Source of the DNA: Brumimicrobium aurantiacum
GTDB taxonomy: Bacteria > Bacteroidota > Bacteroidia > Flavobacteriales_D > Crocinitomicaceae
Direction of reading: 5' to 3'
DNA: 64,000 bases
Assembly: GCF_003402975.1 (NCBI RefSeq)
Contig: NZ_QURB01000003.1
Coordinates: 62,001 to 126,000, forward strand
Each line of letters starts with the position of its first letter. Within the stretch, counting starts at the first letter, position 1. Below the pieces are notes generated by a model. It searched no databases. It was given only the letters and a program-made list of their open reading frames with translations, and was not told the DNA's origin. Made by a program: the position numbers and the translations under genes. Of this stretch, positions 34,363-43,558 are shown in pieces.

Positions 34363-34977
34363 TTATTTATTTCTAATCCTATCCGTCAACTTAGAAATCC
34401 TTTCTCTATGCAATCTCTGCAAAAGAATTGGATATAAATTCCCTACGATATTAATGAAGGTAATGATGAGCACGAGGAAATAATATTTATAATAGATCAA
34501 TCCAAAAGAAAGAACAAGGATGAGAACCATTGCTCCAAAATGCCCAAATTCAGATTGTTTGGTTTGATAGTTAAAATTGTTTAATCCATTTTTGGTTCCG
34601 TTGAAATATTTCTTTCTGTTTTTTTTGTGTCCCCAAAAAGCAATCATCAATAAGTATCGAAAATAGTGTACACCTAGAATTTTACTTATTTTCTTCAATC
34701 GAATAGGGTGGTTAATTTTATAATAGAAAGGAGGAATAATTTTATAAGTAGGATAGGCAAAACCGATAAACGCGAAAATTCCTGTTGCGTATAATGTGAT
34801 TAAAAAACCATAAAAAAGTAGAGAACCATTTTGATGTAAAGTTGGATCTGTAGATATTAAATAATTGTATAATTCATTCAACCTGTAAATAAGGAAGAGT
34901 GATATTAAAGGAAAAAGAAACCTTTTAATTTGTTTCAAACGCTGAGTGTATTGATAATGTCTTACGGTATAAGTCAC
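34363..34977 (-). CDS. CrtO-like integral membrane acyltransferase-family protein
   Basis: Membrane protein of 204 residues with four or five helices (about 18-38, 53-75, 105-115, 148-183). The C-terminal pattern SEFGHFG with NLYPILLQRLHRERI resembles the glycosyl-4,4'-diaponeurosporenoate acyltransferase (CrtO) family, which has a conserved E-x2-H and Y-P-I-x2-Q-R. The staphyloxanthin pathway is not otherwise present in the window, so the true substrate is likely different. Moderately sure of the family, unsure of function. Confidence 0.55.
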   Translation of the reverse strand: MTYTVRHYQYTQRLKQIKRFLFPLISLFLIYRLNELYNYLISTDPTLHQNGSLLFYGFLITLYATGIFAFIGFAYPTYKIIPPFYYKINHPIRLKKISKILGVHYFRYLLMIAFWGHKKNRKKYFNGTKNGLNNFNYQTKQSEFGHFGAMVLILVLSFGLIYYKYYFLVLIITFINIVGNLYPILLQRLHRERISKLTDRIRNK

Positions 34978-35103
34978 GATAAACCTTTATAAAAATACAA
35001 TTATATTTTTAAAATTAAGATTTGTTGGGGATTTATGAGGTGGTTTTTGTGAATCATGGCATGTAACTTGTTTTAGTCTGTGAAATCATTAAAACTATAT
35101 ATC

Positions 35104-35781
35104 ATGAGAAATTTAAAAATAGCAATCGTAGGATTAGGACTTGTAGTAGGAACAGTTGGATTTGCTCAAGATGGCGGTAAAAGAATAAATAAGGACGCAC
35201 ACAAAGAAAAACGTTTTGAAAAACTCTCTGAAGAGTTGAACCTTACAGATCAACAAAAAGTGGAATTTCTAGCTTTAAATAAGGAAAGAAAAGAGGTTCA
35301 TAAAAAACTGAAAGGTGACTCTTCTTTAGACAAGGAAGCAAAGAGAGCGAAAATGAAGGCACTTTGTAAAGACCAAAAAGCGAAAATGGCTGAGATCCTA
35401 TCAGATGACCAAGAGTTGAAACTTAAGGAAATGAAGAAAGAGAAAGCTAATAAACGTTTTGATAAATTCGCTGAAAAGTTAGATTTAACAGAAGAGCAAA
35501 AAGTTCAAGTAGCTAGCTTGCAAAAAGAAAGGAAAGAAGCACATAAAGAACTGAAAGCCGAGGCTTCAATGGACAAGGAGGCAAAAAAATCTAAAATGAA
35601 AGCACTTCGTAAAAGTCAAAAAGAAAAAATGGCTGAAATATTAACAGATGATCAAGAGTTGAAACTAAAAGAAATGAAAAAAGAACGTTGTGCTAAAGAC
35701 AAAGGTAAAAAGCACGGTAAGAAAAAAATAGATAAAGATACTAGAAAAGAGAGACTTAAAGAATCTACTGTAGTTAAATAA
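35104..35781 (+). CDS. periplasmic LTxxQ-motif (Spy/CpxP-like) protein with duplicated repeat
   Basis: Secreted, highly charged helical protein of 225 residues. The signal peptide MRNLKIAIVGLGLVVGTVGFAQ is followed by two tandem repeats of about 80 residues, each with an LTxxQ element (LNLTDQQKVEF and LDLTEEQKVQV) and the shared ends KERKE.HK.LK and MAEIL(S/T)DDQELKLKEMKK. Spy-type proteins are periplasmic chaperones and some bind metal. A basic tail (KDKGKKHGKKKIDK) ends the protein. ATG 35104 is preferred to GTG 35080, which would add eight residues before the signal peptide. Confidence 0.8.
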   Translation: MRNLKIAIVGLGLVVGTVGFAQDGGKRINKDAHKEKRFEKLSEELNLTDQQKVEFLALNKERKEVHKKLKGDSSLDKEAKRAKMKALCKDQKAKMAEILSDDQELKLKEMKKEKANKRFDKFAEKLDLTEEQKVQVASLQKERKEAHKELKAEASMDKEAKKSKMKALRKSQKEKMAEILTDDQELKLKEMKKERCAKDKGKKHGKKKIDKDTRKERLKESTVVK

Positions 35782-35799
35782 TCAAAAGTTAGTAGTTTG

Positions 35800-36249
35800 T
35801 TAAATAGCTGCTTGTCCATTTAGATAAGCAGCTTTTTTATTGATTATCTTTTCTAATTCTCTTTCAAATTTAAAGTAGTTTCTTCTGTTTTTGCCCAAAT
35901 CGAAAATACGGAAAGGAAAAATACAAATTGACTTAAAGTAAATTACCGACATTTCATGATCACCACGAACTTTAACGACGATCTCCTCAGACCATGAAGA
36001 CGCATTCTTTTTAGATTGTGCGTAGAACCAGTTTTCTGCTTTATAAAACTTCACTTGATGAAACCCAGCATTTTTTAAAGCTTCTTCAACGCAGTCTAAA
36101 CTACAGTGTAATTCCCAATCTAAGGATTTTGACGCTTTAAAACGACTCGTTAAACCTTCGATTCCATTGTATTTTCTTTTTATGAAAACAATAATCCAAA
36201 AAAAGATAAATAGAAAAAGAGCTGTTAAATATATAAGTGTTGTATTCAT
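35800..36249 (-). CDS. hypothetical single-pass membrane protein
   Basis: 149 residues. One membrane helix at the N-terminus (TLIYLTALFLFIFFWIIVFI) with a basic cytoplasmic edge (KRKYNG), then a soluble alpha/beta domain with LHCSLDCVEEALKNAGFHQVKFYKAENWFYAQSKK. The K-x-x-N-W-F-x-A-x-S-K stretch reads like a ligand-free structural motif. No family recognised; the paired cysteines in the domain (C-S-L-D-C) are noteworthy. Convergent with the LTxxQ gene. Confidence 0.65.
   Translation of the reverse strand: MNTTLIYLTALFLFIFFWIIVFIKRKYNGIEGLTSRFKASKSLDWELHCSLDCVEEALKNAGFHQVKFYKAENWFYAQSKKNASSWSEEIVVKVRGDHEMSVIYFKSICIFPFRIFDLGKNRRNYFKFERELEKIINKKAAYLNGQAAI
35806..35838. terminator. intrinsic terminator between convergent genes
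   Basis: Perfect 8-bp stem AGCTGCTT/AAGCAGCT with a 12-base loop and a following T-run on the + strand. It overlaps the last codons of the opposing gene. Confidence 0.75.
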
Positions 36250-36397
36250 ATTTTAGTAGTGTTTGAAGTAAATAGCGTCATAAAATTAACAATAATTAAA
36301 GAAAATTCAATTGAAATGTAAAAATAACGACGATTTTTATTTAGTGGAATTGTAAGTGGTTCGTTTTTAGTTGTGTATTAGAGCAGAGGAATGTTTT

Positions 36398-38653
36398 TTA
36401 GTTCCTCAAAGATATATTTAAATATTTCTGAATCGCCTTATTCAAGTTTGAACTCAGACCAATCAACCAAGTTAGTTGATTACTCACCAAATGTGCTTCC
36501 TGGAGCTCGTGTAACTCCTTTTCCTGAATATTAACTTGTCCAGATTTTATTTTTTCATCCCTTGCTTGAGAAAGGTTTAAATAACTTTCTTTTAATTTCT
36601 CTTTTGCTTTTGAAATATCGCCATGAGATTTAGTTTCAATTTTATCCTCTTCATTGAGTTTTGCAATAATTTGTGATAATGTATTGTTTACTTTAGAGAA
36701 TAAAGCTTGAGTCTCGGCCGAAACAGGAGTCGTTTTGTGACCATGTATAAAACTCCCCAATGAAGCAATTGCAGAAAGTATGGTTTGGTTTAAGGTTACT
36801 ATCTCATATATTAAATTGAATTCTTTTTGTTTCGATTTTGGGTCTTGTGTGATTCTTTGAAAAGCAGCGCTTAATTGACTCAAGGCTAAAAATGCCTCTT
36901 TTCTTGCGACTTTGTATTGTAGTTGTTGTTGCTCCTTGTCTTTATAGAATAGTTCTGTTGCTTTTAAATAGTTTTGGTTTTTTTGAACTGCATCAGTTAT
37001 AATGGTTCGAACGTTTAAGGCTTCCCACGATGGAAATAATAAATAAATGGCTCCAAATGAAATTAGACCTCCGATTATCGTATCAATAATTCTGTATTGT
37101 ATCACAGCGATAGCGTCAGGCTGAATAAAAAAGTAAACCGCAACAATATTTAAAGTGATAAAGAATGCAGCCCAACGATAGTTTTGTTGCATCAAAGCAA
37201 AAGCCAAAATCAACGAAACAAAAGCTAAAGCGCCGTATATTATTGCATTTTGAGTCAATAATACGATTCCAAATGCTAAAGCACCACCGAGTACTGTACC
37301 GATTATTCTGTCTTGTGCACGTGCTTTTGTTAACCCGTAATTTGGACGTAAAATCAAGAGTACAGTCAACATTATCCAATAGGCATTTTGAATCATAAAA
37401 AACTCTCCAAGTCCAAAAGCAAAAATAATGGCAATTGTGAGTCTCAACGCATGACGGAAAATGACAGATTGAAAAGTAAAATGTTCAAATAGAATATTGG
37501 GTTTATATTCTTGTAACGTTAAAAATCTTTTTGCTTCTGTCTTTTTTAAAGTAACCTTAGAATTAGTGTTGATGTTTGAAACAGCATGTCGAATAGTTTG
37601 AATTTCTTGCGATATCTTTTTTTGAAAGTCTAATAAATTTCGAAGTGTTAAAGCTCCTTCTCGAGCTTTTGGTAATTTATGTATTGAAATATATTCAGCA
37701 ATTGCATTATTGGCTGCGTCTAAACAATTGTCTATATTTTTTTTACTTGGAATTTTGTGATGTGTGATGATAACATCTGCAAGTAAAGTGAGTTGTATAG
37801 CCATTTCTGAATTAAGTTGACTAAATTTTTCAATATGCTTATTTTGTGTTCCAAAAATCTGATCGAATTTATCATAGTCCCAGCTGTTAGCAATGACAGA
37901 TTCTAAAATGTCAACCAAAGAAATAAAGATAACCAAGCGTTTTTCATCAAAATGGGAACGACCAGATTTTTTTCTACTGCTTAATAAAAGTTCTCTTAAA
38001 GTTTCGTGTTTTTCATTGATTTGCGCTTGAAAAACAAATGTTTTTTGAATTAATTCATCTCTGTTTTCTTCTGAAATTAGAAGCTGTGCACGAATATCTA
38101 AATAAGCTCCAGTTAGTTTTAAGGTTTCAGAAAGCAACTGATCATGGTCTTTTTTCGGAACAATTTTGTGAAATAAAATGGAAGCCATTAAATACCATAA
38201 TCCACCACAAAACATGTAAGCTGCATGTATCCAAATATCAACAGAAGTCGTTTTAGTGGTAATCATTGCAATCACCATGGCCAGTAATCCTGAGAAAGCG
38301 ACAAGTGAAGCTCTAAAGCCATAAGCCGATAAAAATGACACTCCGAAAGTAACAACAGCAATGAAAAATAAATTCAAATGAAAAAATGGTTGTGTGTAAA
38401 GGAAGAGGACAGTAACAAGTACGGTTAAAATTGTACTTAGTAATGTACCGTAAACTTTTCTTCTTAAACTACCAGGAATATCATTAGGGGCGTTAAGAAA
38501 TGCTCCAAAAATAAATGATGGCGCCAGAACCATCAAATCAAGCAGGTAGAATGCAAAAAGTGGAATGACTAAAGATAATGAAATGACAATTCCTCTATAA
38601 AGATGCGAACTTCTTATAAATAACTCAAGCTTTGTACGTATGCTTTGTGCCAT
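36398..38653 (-). CDS. FUSC-family (YccS/YhfK-like) inner-membrane transporter
   Basis: 751 residues in the fusaric-acid-resistance-like family. It has two blocks of about six membrane helices (about 20-165 and 400-545) separated by a helical cytoplasmic domain, and a C-terminal helical domain. Signature regions are GVSFLSAYGFRASLVAFSG and NAYWIMLTVLLILRPNYGLTKARAQDRIIGTVLGG, the latter typical of FUSC proteins. These are thought to be efflux components for aromatic acids or similar; substrate unknown. Not accompanied by periplasmic adaptor genes. Confidence 0.9.
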   Translation of the reverse strand: MAQSIRTKLELFIRSSHLYRGIVISLSLVIPLFAFYLLDLMVLAPSFIFGAFLNAPNDIPGSLRRKVYGTLLSTILTVLVTVLFLYTQPFFHLNLFFIAVVTFGVSFLSAYGFRASLVAFSGLLAMVIAMITTKTTSVDIWIHAAYMFCGGLWYLMASILFHKIVPKKDHDQLLSETLKLTGAYLDIRAQLLISEENRDELIQKTFVFQAQINEKHETLRELLLSSRKKSGRSHFDEKRLVIFISLVDILESVIANSWDYDKFDQIFGTQNKHIEKFSQLNSEMAIQLTLLADVIITHHKIPSKKNIDNCLDAANNAIAEYISIHKLPKAREGALTLRNLLDFQKKISQEIQTIRHAVSNINTNSKVTLKKTEAKRFLTLQEYKPNILFEHFTFQSVIFRHALRLTIAIIFAFGLGEFFMIQNAYWIMLTVLLILRPNYGLTKARAQDRIIGTVLGGALAFGIVLLTQNAIIYGALAFVSLILAFALMQQNYRWAAFFITLNIVAVYFFIQPDAIAVIQYRIIDTIIGGLISFGAIYLLFPSWEALNVRTIITDAVQKNQNYLKATELFYKDKEQQQLQYKVARKEAFLALSQLSAAFQRITQDPKSKQKEFNLIYEIVTLNQTILSAIASLGSFIHGHKTTPVSAETQALFSKVNNTLSQIIAKLNEEDKIETKSHGDISKAKEKLKESYLNLSQARDEKIKSGQVNIQEKELHELQEAHLVSNQLTWLIGLSSNLNKAIQKYLNISLRN

Positions 38654-38704
38654 GAGAAATATTTAAGTGACAAAGTTAATCATTCGGGGTATAATTATTA
38701 ACTT

Positions 38705-38712
38705 TAGTTTTG
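38705..38712 (+). promoter_or_regulatory. -7 promoter box for the beta-barrel gene at 38728
   Basis: TAGTTTTG fits TAnnTTTG, 15 bases before the ATG at 38728, and overlaps the alternative TTG start at 38710, arguing against that start. Confidence 0.45.
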
Positions 38713-38727
38713 CCAATTATTACACTG

Positions 38728-39336
38728 ATGAAACATATACTAATTCTTGTTTTTCTTTTTTGTGTTTTTTCTTCCATTTCGCAAGAAGCTAATAATGAAC
38801 CAAAAGTTAAAAATGCATTTTCAATATCTGCAGGTGTATTTAGTCTAGGGGAATTCAGTTCGTTTGGTCCTTATTTTGGTCAATCTTATTCGTTTTCTTA
38901 TCAAGTGTTTTTTCCTAATCGTTTTGTTTTTGGTTTTAACTTTCTCACAGATCGGTCTAAATACATAGCCTCTAATAAGGTTGAAGAATTTCCTAGTCTA
39001 AGAAAAGTTAAAGGATATTCAATGGGATTACAATTAGGTATTCATGCTGTGCGAAAGGAAAAGTTTGATTTATCTATAATTACAATGCCTCATTTTAATT
39101 CAATAGATTACTTTTTGAAATTTTACAATGAAGAACATGAAATGTATAAAGAACAAAAAAGAAATGAACTACTTTGGTTTGTTCCTATAGTTGCTTGGCG
39201 ATTAGATTTCATGTATAAGCTAAGTCAATATCATGGTTTGGGTTTAGTTACAGATGTGCATATAGATATGATCCCATTAGAACTTGATTTTACTACTATT
39301 GGGCGTTTAATGGTAACTTACAGGATTTCTTTTTAA
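38728..39336 (+). CDS. secreted outer-membrane beta-barrel-like protein
   Basis: About 202 residues, signal peptide MKHILILVFLFCVFSSISQ, then repeated strands (AFSISAGVFSLGEFSSFGPYFG, FSYQVFFPNRFVFGFNF) ending in GRLMVTYRISF, a barrel-like C-terminus. No family is recognised. It stands alone between FUSC and GDPD genes and has its own promoter box. Confidence 0.65.
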   Translation: MKHILILVFLFCVFSSISQEANNEPKVKNAFSISAGVFSLGEFSSFGPYFGQSYSFSYQVFFPNRFVFGFNFLTDRSKYIASNKVEEFPSLRKVKGYSMGLQLGIHAVRKEKFDLSIITMPHFNSIDYFLKFYNEEHEMYKEQKRNELLWFVPIVAWRLDFMYKLSQYHGLGLVTDVHIDMIPLELDFTTIGRLMVTYRISF

Positions 39337-39354
39337 AACAGAAATGAATTGCAA

Positions 39355-40173
39355 CTACTCTAGAATTTTCACCAGGTGCTTCACTTTGTCTGTTTGGATA
39401 AAATCAACATTGAATTGGACCGCACGAATATTTCTCTTTTTGGAATGGGTATTAAAAGTTGCGACCATAATTCCTTTCTCGTGAAGTAGGGTAATTCTTT
39501 CTTCAGTGAGTTCATCAAAAGGTAATGTTATTCCTACTATTTTATGTTCTTCAGCTAGTTGAAGCGCCTTTTCATATTCTGCATAAGCAAAATGTTGAAT
39601 TTTTGAGTTTATAGATTGAAGTGCTGCAATAGAACCTTCATTTTTAGATTCGACGTAAATGTTATCCAATAAGTCAAATTCTACAATTAGATTATTGACT
39701 TCTGTGAGCATTGTGGCATAATAAGAAGTGTCGCTAGCCGTATTGAAGTTTTTAAGATCTAGAAAAAAGATGTATTCTTTTAAATGCTCAATATTTTGAA
39801 ATAAGGATTCTAAGCGGACCAATCGATAACCGTTAAAATGCGGAGTGGTATACTGAACATCACTTATTTCATCCCAAGTTTTTTCGTGAATTTTACCTGT
39901 ACTATTCGTTTTGGTATCAAGTGTTTCATCATGATAAGCTACCAGAACACCATCCTTGGTCATTTGCACATCAATCTCTGTTCCATCCGTTCCCAGGTTT
40001 AAACAATTAAGAATAGATTCTTGTGAATTCATCGGGTAAGAATGTCCTATTCCCATCCCCCCATGACCTAGGACCGTGATTTTATTCCCATTTAAATTTG
40101 AGATGTTAAAATCATTTTTCTGGCATGACAAAAATACCACCGTAAGTCCTATAAAAAGTAATGTAATTCTCAT
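39355..40173 (-). CDS. glycerophosphodiester phosphodiesterase lipoprotein
   Basis: GDPD-fold enzyme of 272 residues, exported as a lipoprotein (lipobox L-S-C, Cys17). Catalytic histidines lie in GHGGMGIGHSYPMNSQESI and in TEIDVQMTKDGVLVAYHDETLDTKTNSTGKI. The family hydrolyses glycerophosphodiesters to glycerol 3-phosphate and an alcohol. The first motif is G-H-G-G rather than the more common A-H-R-G, so the catalytic arginine appears replaced; activity may be altered. It follows the barrel-protein gene at 40186-40719 by 12 bases. Confidence 0.85.
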   Translation of the reverse strand: MRITLLFIGLTVVFLSCQKNDFNISNLNGNKITVLGHGGMGIGHSYPMNSQESILNCLNLGTDGTEIDVQMTKDGVLVAYHDETLDTKTNSTGKIHEKTWDEISDVQYTTPHFNGYRLVRLESLFQNIEHLKEYIFFLDLKNFNTASDTSYYATMLTEVNNLIVEFDLLDNIYVESKNEGSIAALQSINSKIQHFAYAEYEKALQLAEEHKIVGITLPFDELTEERITLLHEKGIMVATFNTHSKKRNIRAVQFNVDFIQTDKVKHLVKILE

Positions 40174-40185
40174 TGTTTACAGTAT

Positions 40186-40719
40186 TTAAAAAGTATAACC
40201 AATCATGATGCTCCCCCAATGTTTAAAGATCTTTTGAAATTCAATAATAGGGCTGTAACTAATTCCATATATAAATCTATTTTCTTGTTTTTGATAGCGA
40301 TAACCAATATTGAAATGTGTATGAAAAGATGTTCTTCTACTTGGTTTACCATTAAACTGATCTGCATAAACGGTGTTGCTTATTGTTTGTCCAAAACCCA
40401 AGTGAACTTTATGAGTCTTTCCATAGTAGACCGAAATACTTAATGGAATGAGGAGATCGGGATTGAACTTTTGCGTAAAATCAATAACTTGCACTGTACT
40501 GAATCCGATTTTTCCTCCAAGTGAGAATTGTTCATCAATAGTGATTATTCTTTCATAGTTTAATGCACCATACCCTCCTGGACCACCTACTTCAATTGAA
40601 ACAATGTTTGCTCTCAAGGCTGTGGAATTTTGTGAATACCCATCCATTAAAGTGAAAATGAATATTAAAAATGTAAATAGATTTTTCAATTGAAATGCTT
40701 TTAATATTGTCCGTTCCAT
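40186..40719 (-). CDS. secreted outer-membrane protein, barrel-like
   Basis: About 177 residues. The signal peptide lies in LKNLFTFLIFIFTLMDGYSQ, followed by SIEVGGPGGYGALNYERI, a pattern of Bacteroidota outer-membrane proteins, and ends in the amphipathic strand SIMIGYTF. The start at 40719 (MERT) overlaps the upstream FGE-like gene by 19 bases, as does a further ATG at 40734. Function unknown. Likely cotranscribed with the FGE-like and GDPD lipoprotein genes. Confidence 0.65.
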   Translation of the reverse strand: MERTILKAFQLKNLFTFLIFIFTLMDGYSQNSTALRANIVSIEVGGPGGYGALNYERIITIDEQFSLGGKIGFSTVQVIDFTQKFNPDLLIPLSISVYYGKTHKVHLGFGQTISNTVYADQFNGKPSRRTSFHTHFNIGYRYQKQENRFIYGISYSPIIEFQKIFKHWGSIMIGYTF

Positions 40720-41597
40720 TCCTGAAATGTACATATATTTCTAAATCCTGTATAGCTGTTTACTAAATTATCGTCTTTTATGATTTTATCGTCTTTTATT
40801 TCACATGAATCCATATAACTCAACCCAAAAAACTCGCCTTCAATTGCTGTCATTTCTCTAATGTTTCCATTTAAGTGACTGATTTTTAGTTTTTTGTTGT
40901 TGAGCTGACTATTCACAGGACTAGGCCCGATTTGAGTTGAATCAGAAGTTTTGCCCATGCAGTTTCTGTCATTTAACTTTGCATACTTTTTTCCTTTGCT
41001 CGTTTGAATAAAAGCAGTGTAAAGAGAATCTGTAAATTGACTAGCTTTTTTAAAGTTTTCAGCGTTTGGTAGACTATATTTAGGGTAGAACAGTATTTCT
41101 TTGCTGGGTTGAATATTCAGATATTGACCCTTAAAATATTTTTCAATTGTGAAAATCGAATCTTTATGGCTCGAATGTGGTAATGACAAAATACCTTTTT
41201 CAACAAGAAAGTTTTCCATTACTCTATCAGATCTCCATTTAGAATAATCCAAAGCTTGTTGGTAAGAAATTCCAACAACAGGATATTCACGATATGCAGG
41301 ATGTATTAATTCGATAGGATTTCCGTTGATGTTTTGACTATAAACTGCTGTATAAGCTTCTTCATTTGGGATTGAACTTTTAAACACTTCAGAATCTTCA
41401 CCATATACTTTCTTTAGCCAATTGGAGTATTCCAACCAATGAAAATTAGTTACTTCTGTTTTATCAAGAAATAAATTCTCCGAAATTGTCGTTGTTCCGG
41501 GAGGTGGATATACATCAGCTGAAGAATTTAAGGGCATATTTTTATAGCTCGAACATGAGCTTAAAATCAAAATAAATAGGAAGGGTAAATATTTCAT
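40701..41597 (-). CDS. SUMF1/FGE-fold lipoprotein (GldJ/K-like)
   Basis: Lipoprotein of 298 residues: lipobox L-S-S-C (Cys15), then a formylglycine-generating-enzyme fold (ENLFLDKTEVTNFHWLEYSNWLKK; YPVVGISYQQALDYSKWRSDRV; end SYTGFRNIC). Proteins of this type in Bacteroidota include the gliding lipoproteins GldJ and GldK, but this one is shorter and shows no catalytic cysteine pair of true FGE. It is likely structural or substrate-binding. It heads the operon with the barrel and GDPD genes. Confidence 0.8.
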   Translation of the reverse strand: MKYLPFLFILILSSCSSYKNMPLNSSADVYPPPGTTTISENLFLDKTEVTNFHWLEYSNWLKKVYGEDSEVFKSSIPNEEAYTAVYSQNINGNPIELIHPAYREYPVVGISYQQALDYSKWRSDRVMENFLVEKGILSLPHSSHKDSIFTIEKYFKGQYLNIQPSKEILFYPKYSLPNAENFKKASQFTDSLYTAFIQTSKGKKYAKLNDRNCMGKTSDSTQIGPSPVNSQLNNKKLKISHLNGNIREMTAIEGEFFGLSYMDSCEIKDDKIIKDDNLVNSYTGFRNICTFQEWNGQY

Positions 41598-41740
41598 AAG
41601 TTGTTTTGTTATTTTCTGATAAAAATAACTCCAATTTGTATAAAAGTTACAAATTACTAATTATGCTCTTCAAAATACTAAAATTCACCTGTGATTTCGT
41701 TTAATCGTAATTTCTTCTCGCATTTTTTTAAGATCATATT

Positions 41741-41770
41741 TTGGCACGATTTTTTGAAAATTCGTGCCAA
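41741..41770. promoter_or_regulatory. 30-base palindrome upstream of DUF255 gene, candidate operator
   Basis: TTGGCACGA at 41741-41749 and TCGTGCCAA at 41762-41770 are exact inverted repeats, with a further A/T symmetry inside (TTTTTGAAAA). It lies 61-90 bases before the ATG at 41831, a typical operator position. The arms look like a sigma-54 -24 element, but no proper -12 GC follows. Confidence 0.4.
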
Positions 41771-41830
41771 TTCAAGACTTTTATAAATCTATATCTCCTT
41801 TTCGAACGTATGTATTTTAAATAATAAATC

Positions 41831-43543
41831 ATGAAATACATATTACTTTTCTTCTTTTTCACTTCGTTTGTCACCATGTCTCAGTCAATCGCTTGGAGAC
41901 AATTGTCTTCAGCTGTATTGGAAGAGGCAAAATCTGAAAATAAAATTATTTTATTGAATTTAAAAGCGAATTGGTGTCACTGGTGTCATGTTATGGATGA
42001 TTCTACCTATTCAAATTTAGCAGTTCAAGAATATATTGAAACACATTTTATTCCTGTAAAAGCAGATCAAGATGCGAATCCGGAATTATCTGCACGCTAT
42101 AAAGAGTATGGATGGCCAGCGACAATATTTATCAATGGCAACGGGGAAGATGTAGTAAAAAGAGCAGGTTATATTTCTCCTGAACCATTTCTTCGATTGT
42201 TAAAAGCAATTGTTGCAGATCCATCGCCAGAAGAAGAAACAGGTTTTCCAACAGTTTTGAAAGCTTCACCTGATTCAGATAAAAGTGTACTCAATGATTT
42301 ACAGAAAGCTTTTGAAAATGCCTTAGATTATGAAGATGGTGGTTTTGATCAAGACCAAAAATTCATCGAAAATGATACGTATGAATATGCTTTGTTCAAC
42401 GGGAAAGAAGTAAAGATAAAGAACTGGATTAAGACAAGTGTAAATGGTGCTAGGAAATTATGTGACCCTGCTTGGGGAGGAGTTTATCAGTATTCTACAC
42501 ATGATGATTGGGAACATTTACATTTTGAAAAACTACTGAGTATTCAAACACGTTACTTACGAATATTCCACTATTTTAATTTGTACTTCCCTGAAGAGGA
42601 AACAGCGCAAAAAGAAATAGATGGAATCTTGAGGTATATTAACCGGTTTTTTAAACATGAAAATGGCTTGTATTCAAATGCGCAAGATGCAGACCTGGTT
42701 CAAGGTGAGCATGCTGAAGAGTATTTTCGCTTAGGAGATAAGGAACGTATGAAGTTAGGCGTGCCGAAAGTGGATACCAACACTTATACTTATAATAATG
42801 CTGAATTGGCACGTTCTTTATTAATACTAAGTTATGGGAATGAAGGTGATGGAAGTTATGCACGAACCTCTCACAAAATATTAGAATCATTAGCTCAACG
42901 TAAAGCGTCTAATAATCTTTATTTTCACGCTGCTGAAAAGCGCAAGGTTTGGAGCTTGAAAGACCAAATTGCAATGGCATTATTGCTTATTGAAGAATTA
43001 AAAGCAAATCAAAACAATAAAGAAGTTAAAGAGCTATTAAATACATTTTTAAGTGCAGTAGCTAAACAATTTATCAATGAAAATGGAAGTGCTAAGAGTT
43101 TTGTTGGCGATAACGGATTAATCGCTCAACCGCTCATTGAAGAGAATATACAGTTGGCACGAATTTTTAATTGGTATTCCTATTTTTCGAATCAAAAAAA
43201 ATATAAAGTTTTGGCAAAAGGACTTTTTGATTACTTAATTCACCCTGAAATTGCTAAGGTCTATTATTCTCAACCTGCCTTGTTAATGCTGTCAAAAGAG
43301 TTGAATGAGGCTCCGCTTGAGTTTGTTTTTGTTCGCAACGGAGAAGGATCTAGTTTAAGTGATAAAGCGAGATCTTATGCTCCATTTTATAGTTTGTTCT
43401 CCGACTATTCAAAAGATGAATTACCGCAAGAGAAGGAAGAATTGTTTGGAGATTTTGAGGTAAATGTTCTGTTTGCTTGCACTGCCAATTATTGCTCAAG
43501 CCCAATGTATGATAAAGGAGATGTTGGGGAGTTTTTTAAATGA
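41831..43543 (+). CDS. exported DUF255 (YyaL/DsbH-like) thioredoxin-domain protein
   Basis: 570 residues. A signal peptide (ILLFFFFTSFVTMSQ) precedes a thioredoxin-like domain with W48-C-H-W-C-H in LKANWCHWCHVMDDSTYSN and a cis-Pro stretch YGWPATIFI. The rest is an (alpha/alpha)-barrel-like part of the DUF255 family (GGVYQYSTHDDWEHLHFEKLLS; NAQDADLVQGEHAEEYF). Canonical YyaL proteins are about 680 residues and cytoplasmic; this one is shorter and appears exported. Its redox or sugar-related role is unknown. It converges on bufC with a 15-base gap. Confidence 0.82.
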   Translation: MKYILLFFFFTSFVTMSQSIAWRQLSSAVLEEAKSENKIILLNLKANWCHWCHVMDDSTYSNLAVQEYIETHFIPVKADQDANPELSARYKEYGWPATIFINGNGEDVVKRAGYISPEPFLRLLKAIVADPSPEEETGFPTVLKASPDSDKSVLNDLQKAFENALDYEDGGFDQDQKFIENDTYEYALFNGKEVKIKNWIKTSVNGARKLCDPAWGGVYQYSTHDDWEHLHFEKLLSIQTRYLRIFHYFNLYFPEEETAQKEIDGILRYINRFFKHENGLYSNAQDADLVQGEHAEEYFRLGDKERMKLGVPKVDTNTYTYNNAELARSLLILSYGNEGDGSYARTSHKILESLAQRKASNNLYFHAAEKRKVWSLKDQIAMALLLIEELKANQNNKEVKELLNTFLSAVAKQFINENGSAKSFVGDNGLIAQPLIEENIQLARIFNWYSYFSNQKKYKVLAKGLFDYLIHPEIAKVYYSQPALLMLSKELNEAPLEFVFVRNGEGSSLSDKARSYAPFYSLFSDYSKDELPQEKEELFGDFEVNVLFACTANYCSSPMYDKGDVGEFFK

Positions 43544-43558
43544 AAGGAAAGTTAAAGA

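Noticed and set aside
41741-41764. A sigma-54 promoter before the DUF255 gene
   Set aside because: The -24 element TTGGCACG is good, but the -12 position reads TTGA with wrong spacing, on either strand. Kept only as a palindromic operator candidate.
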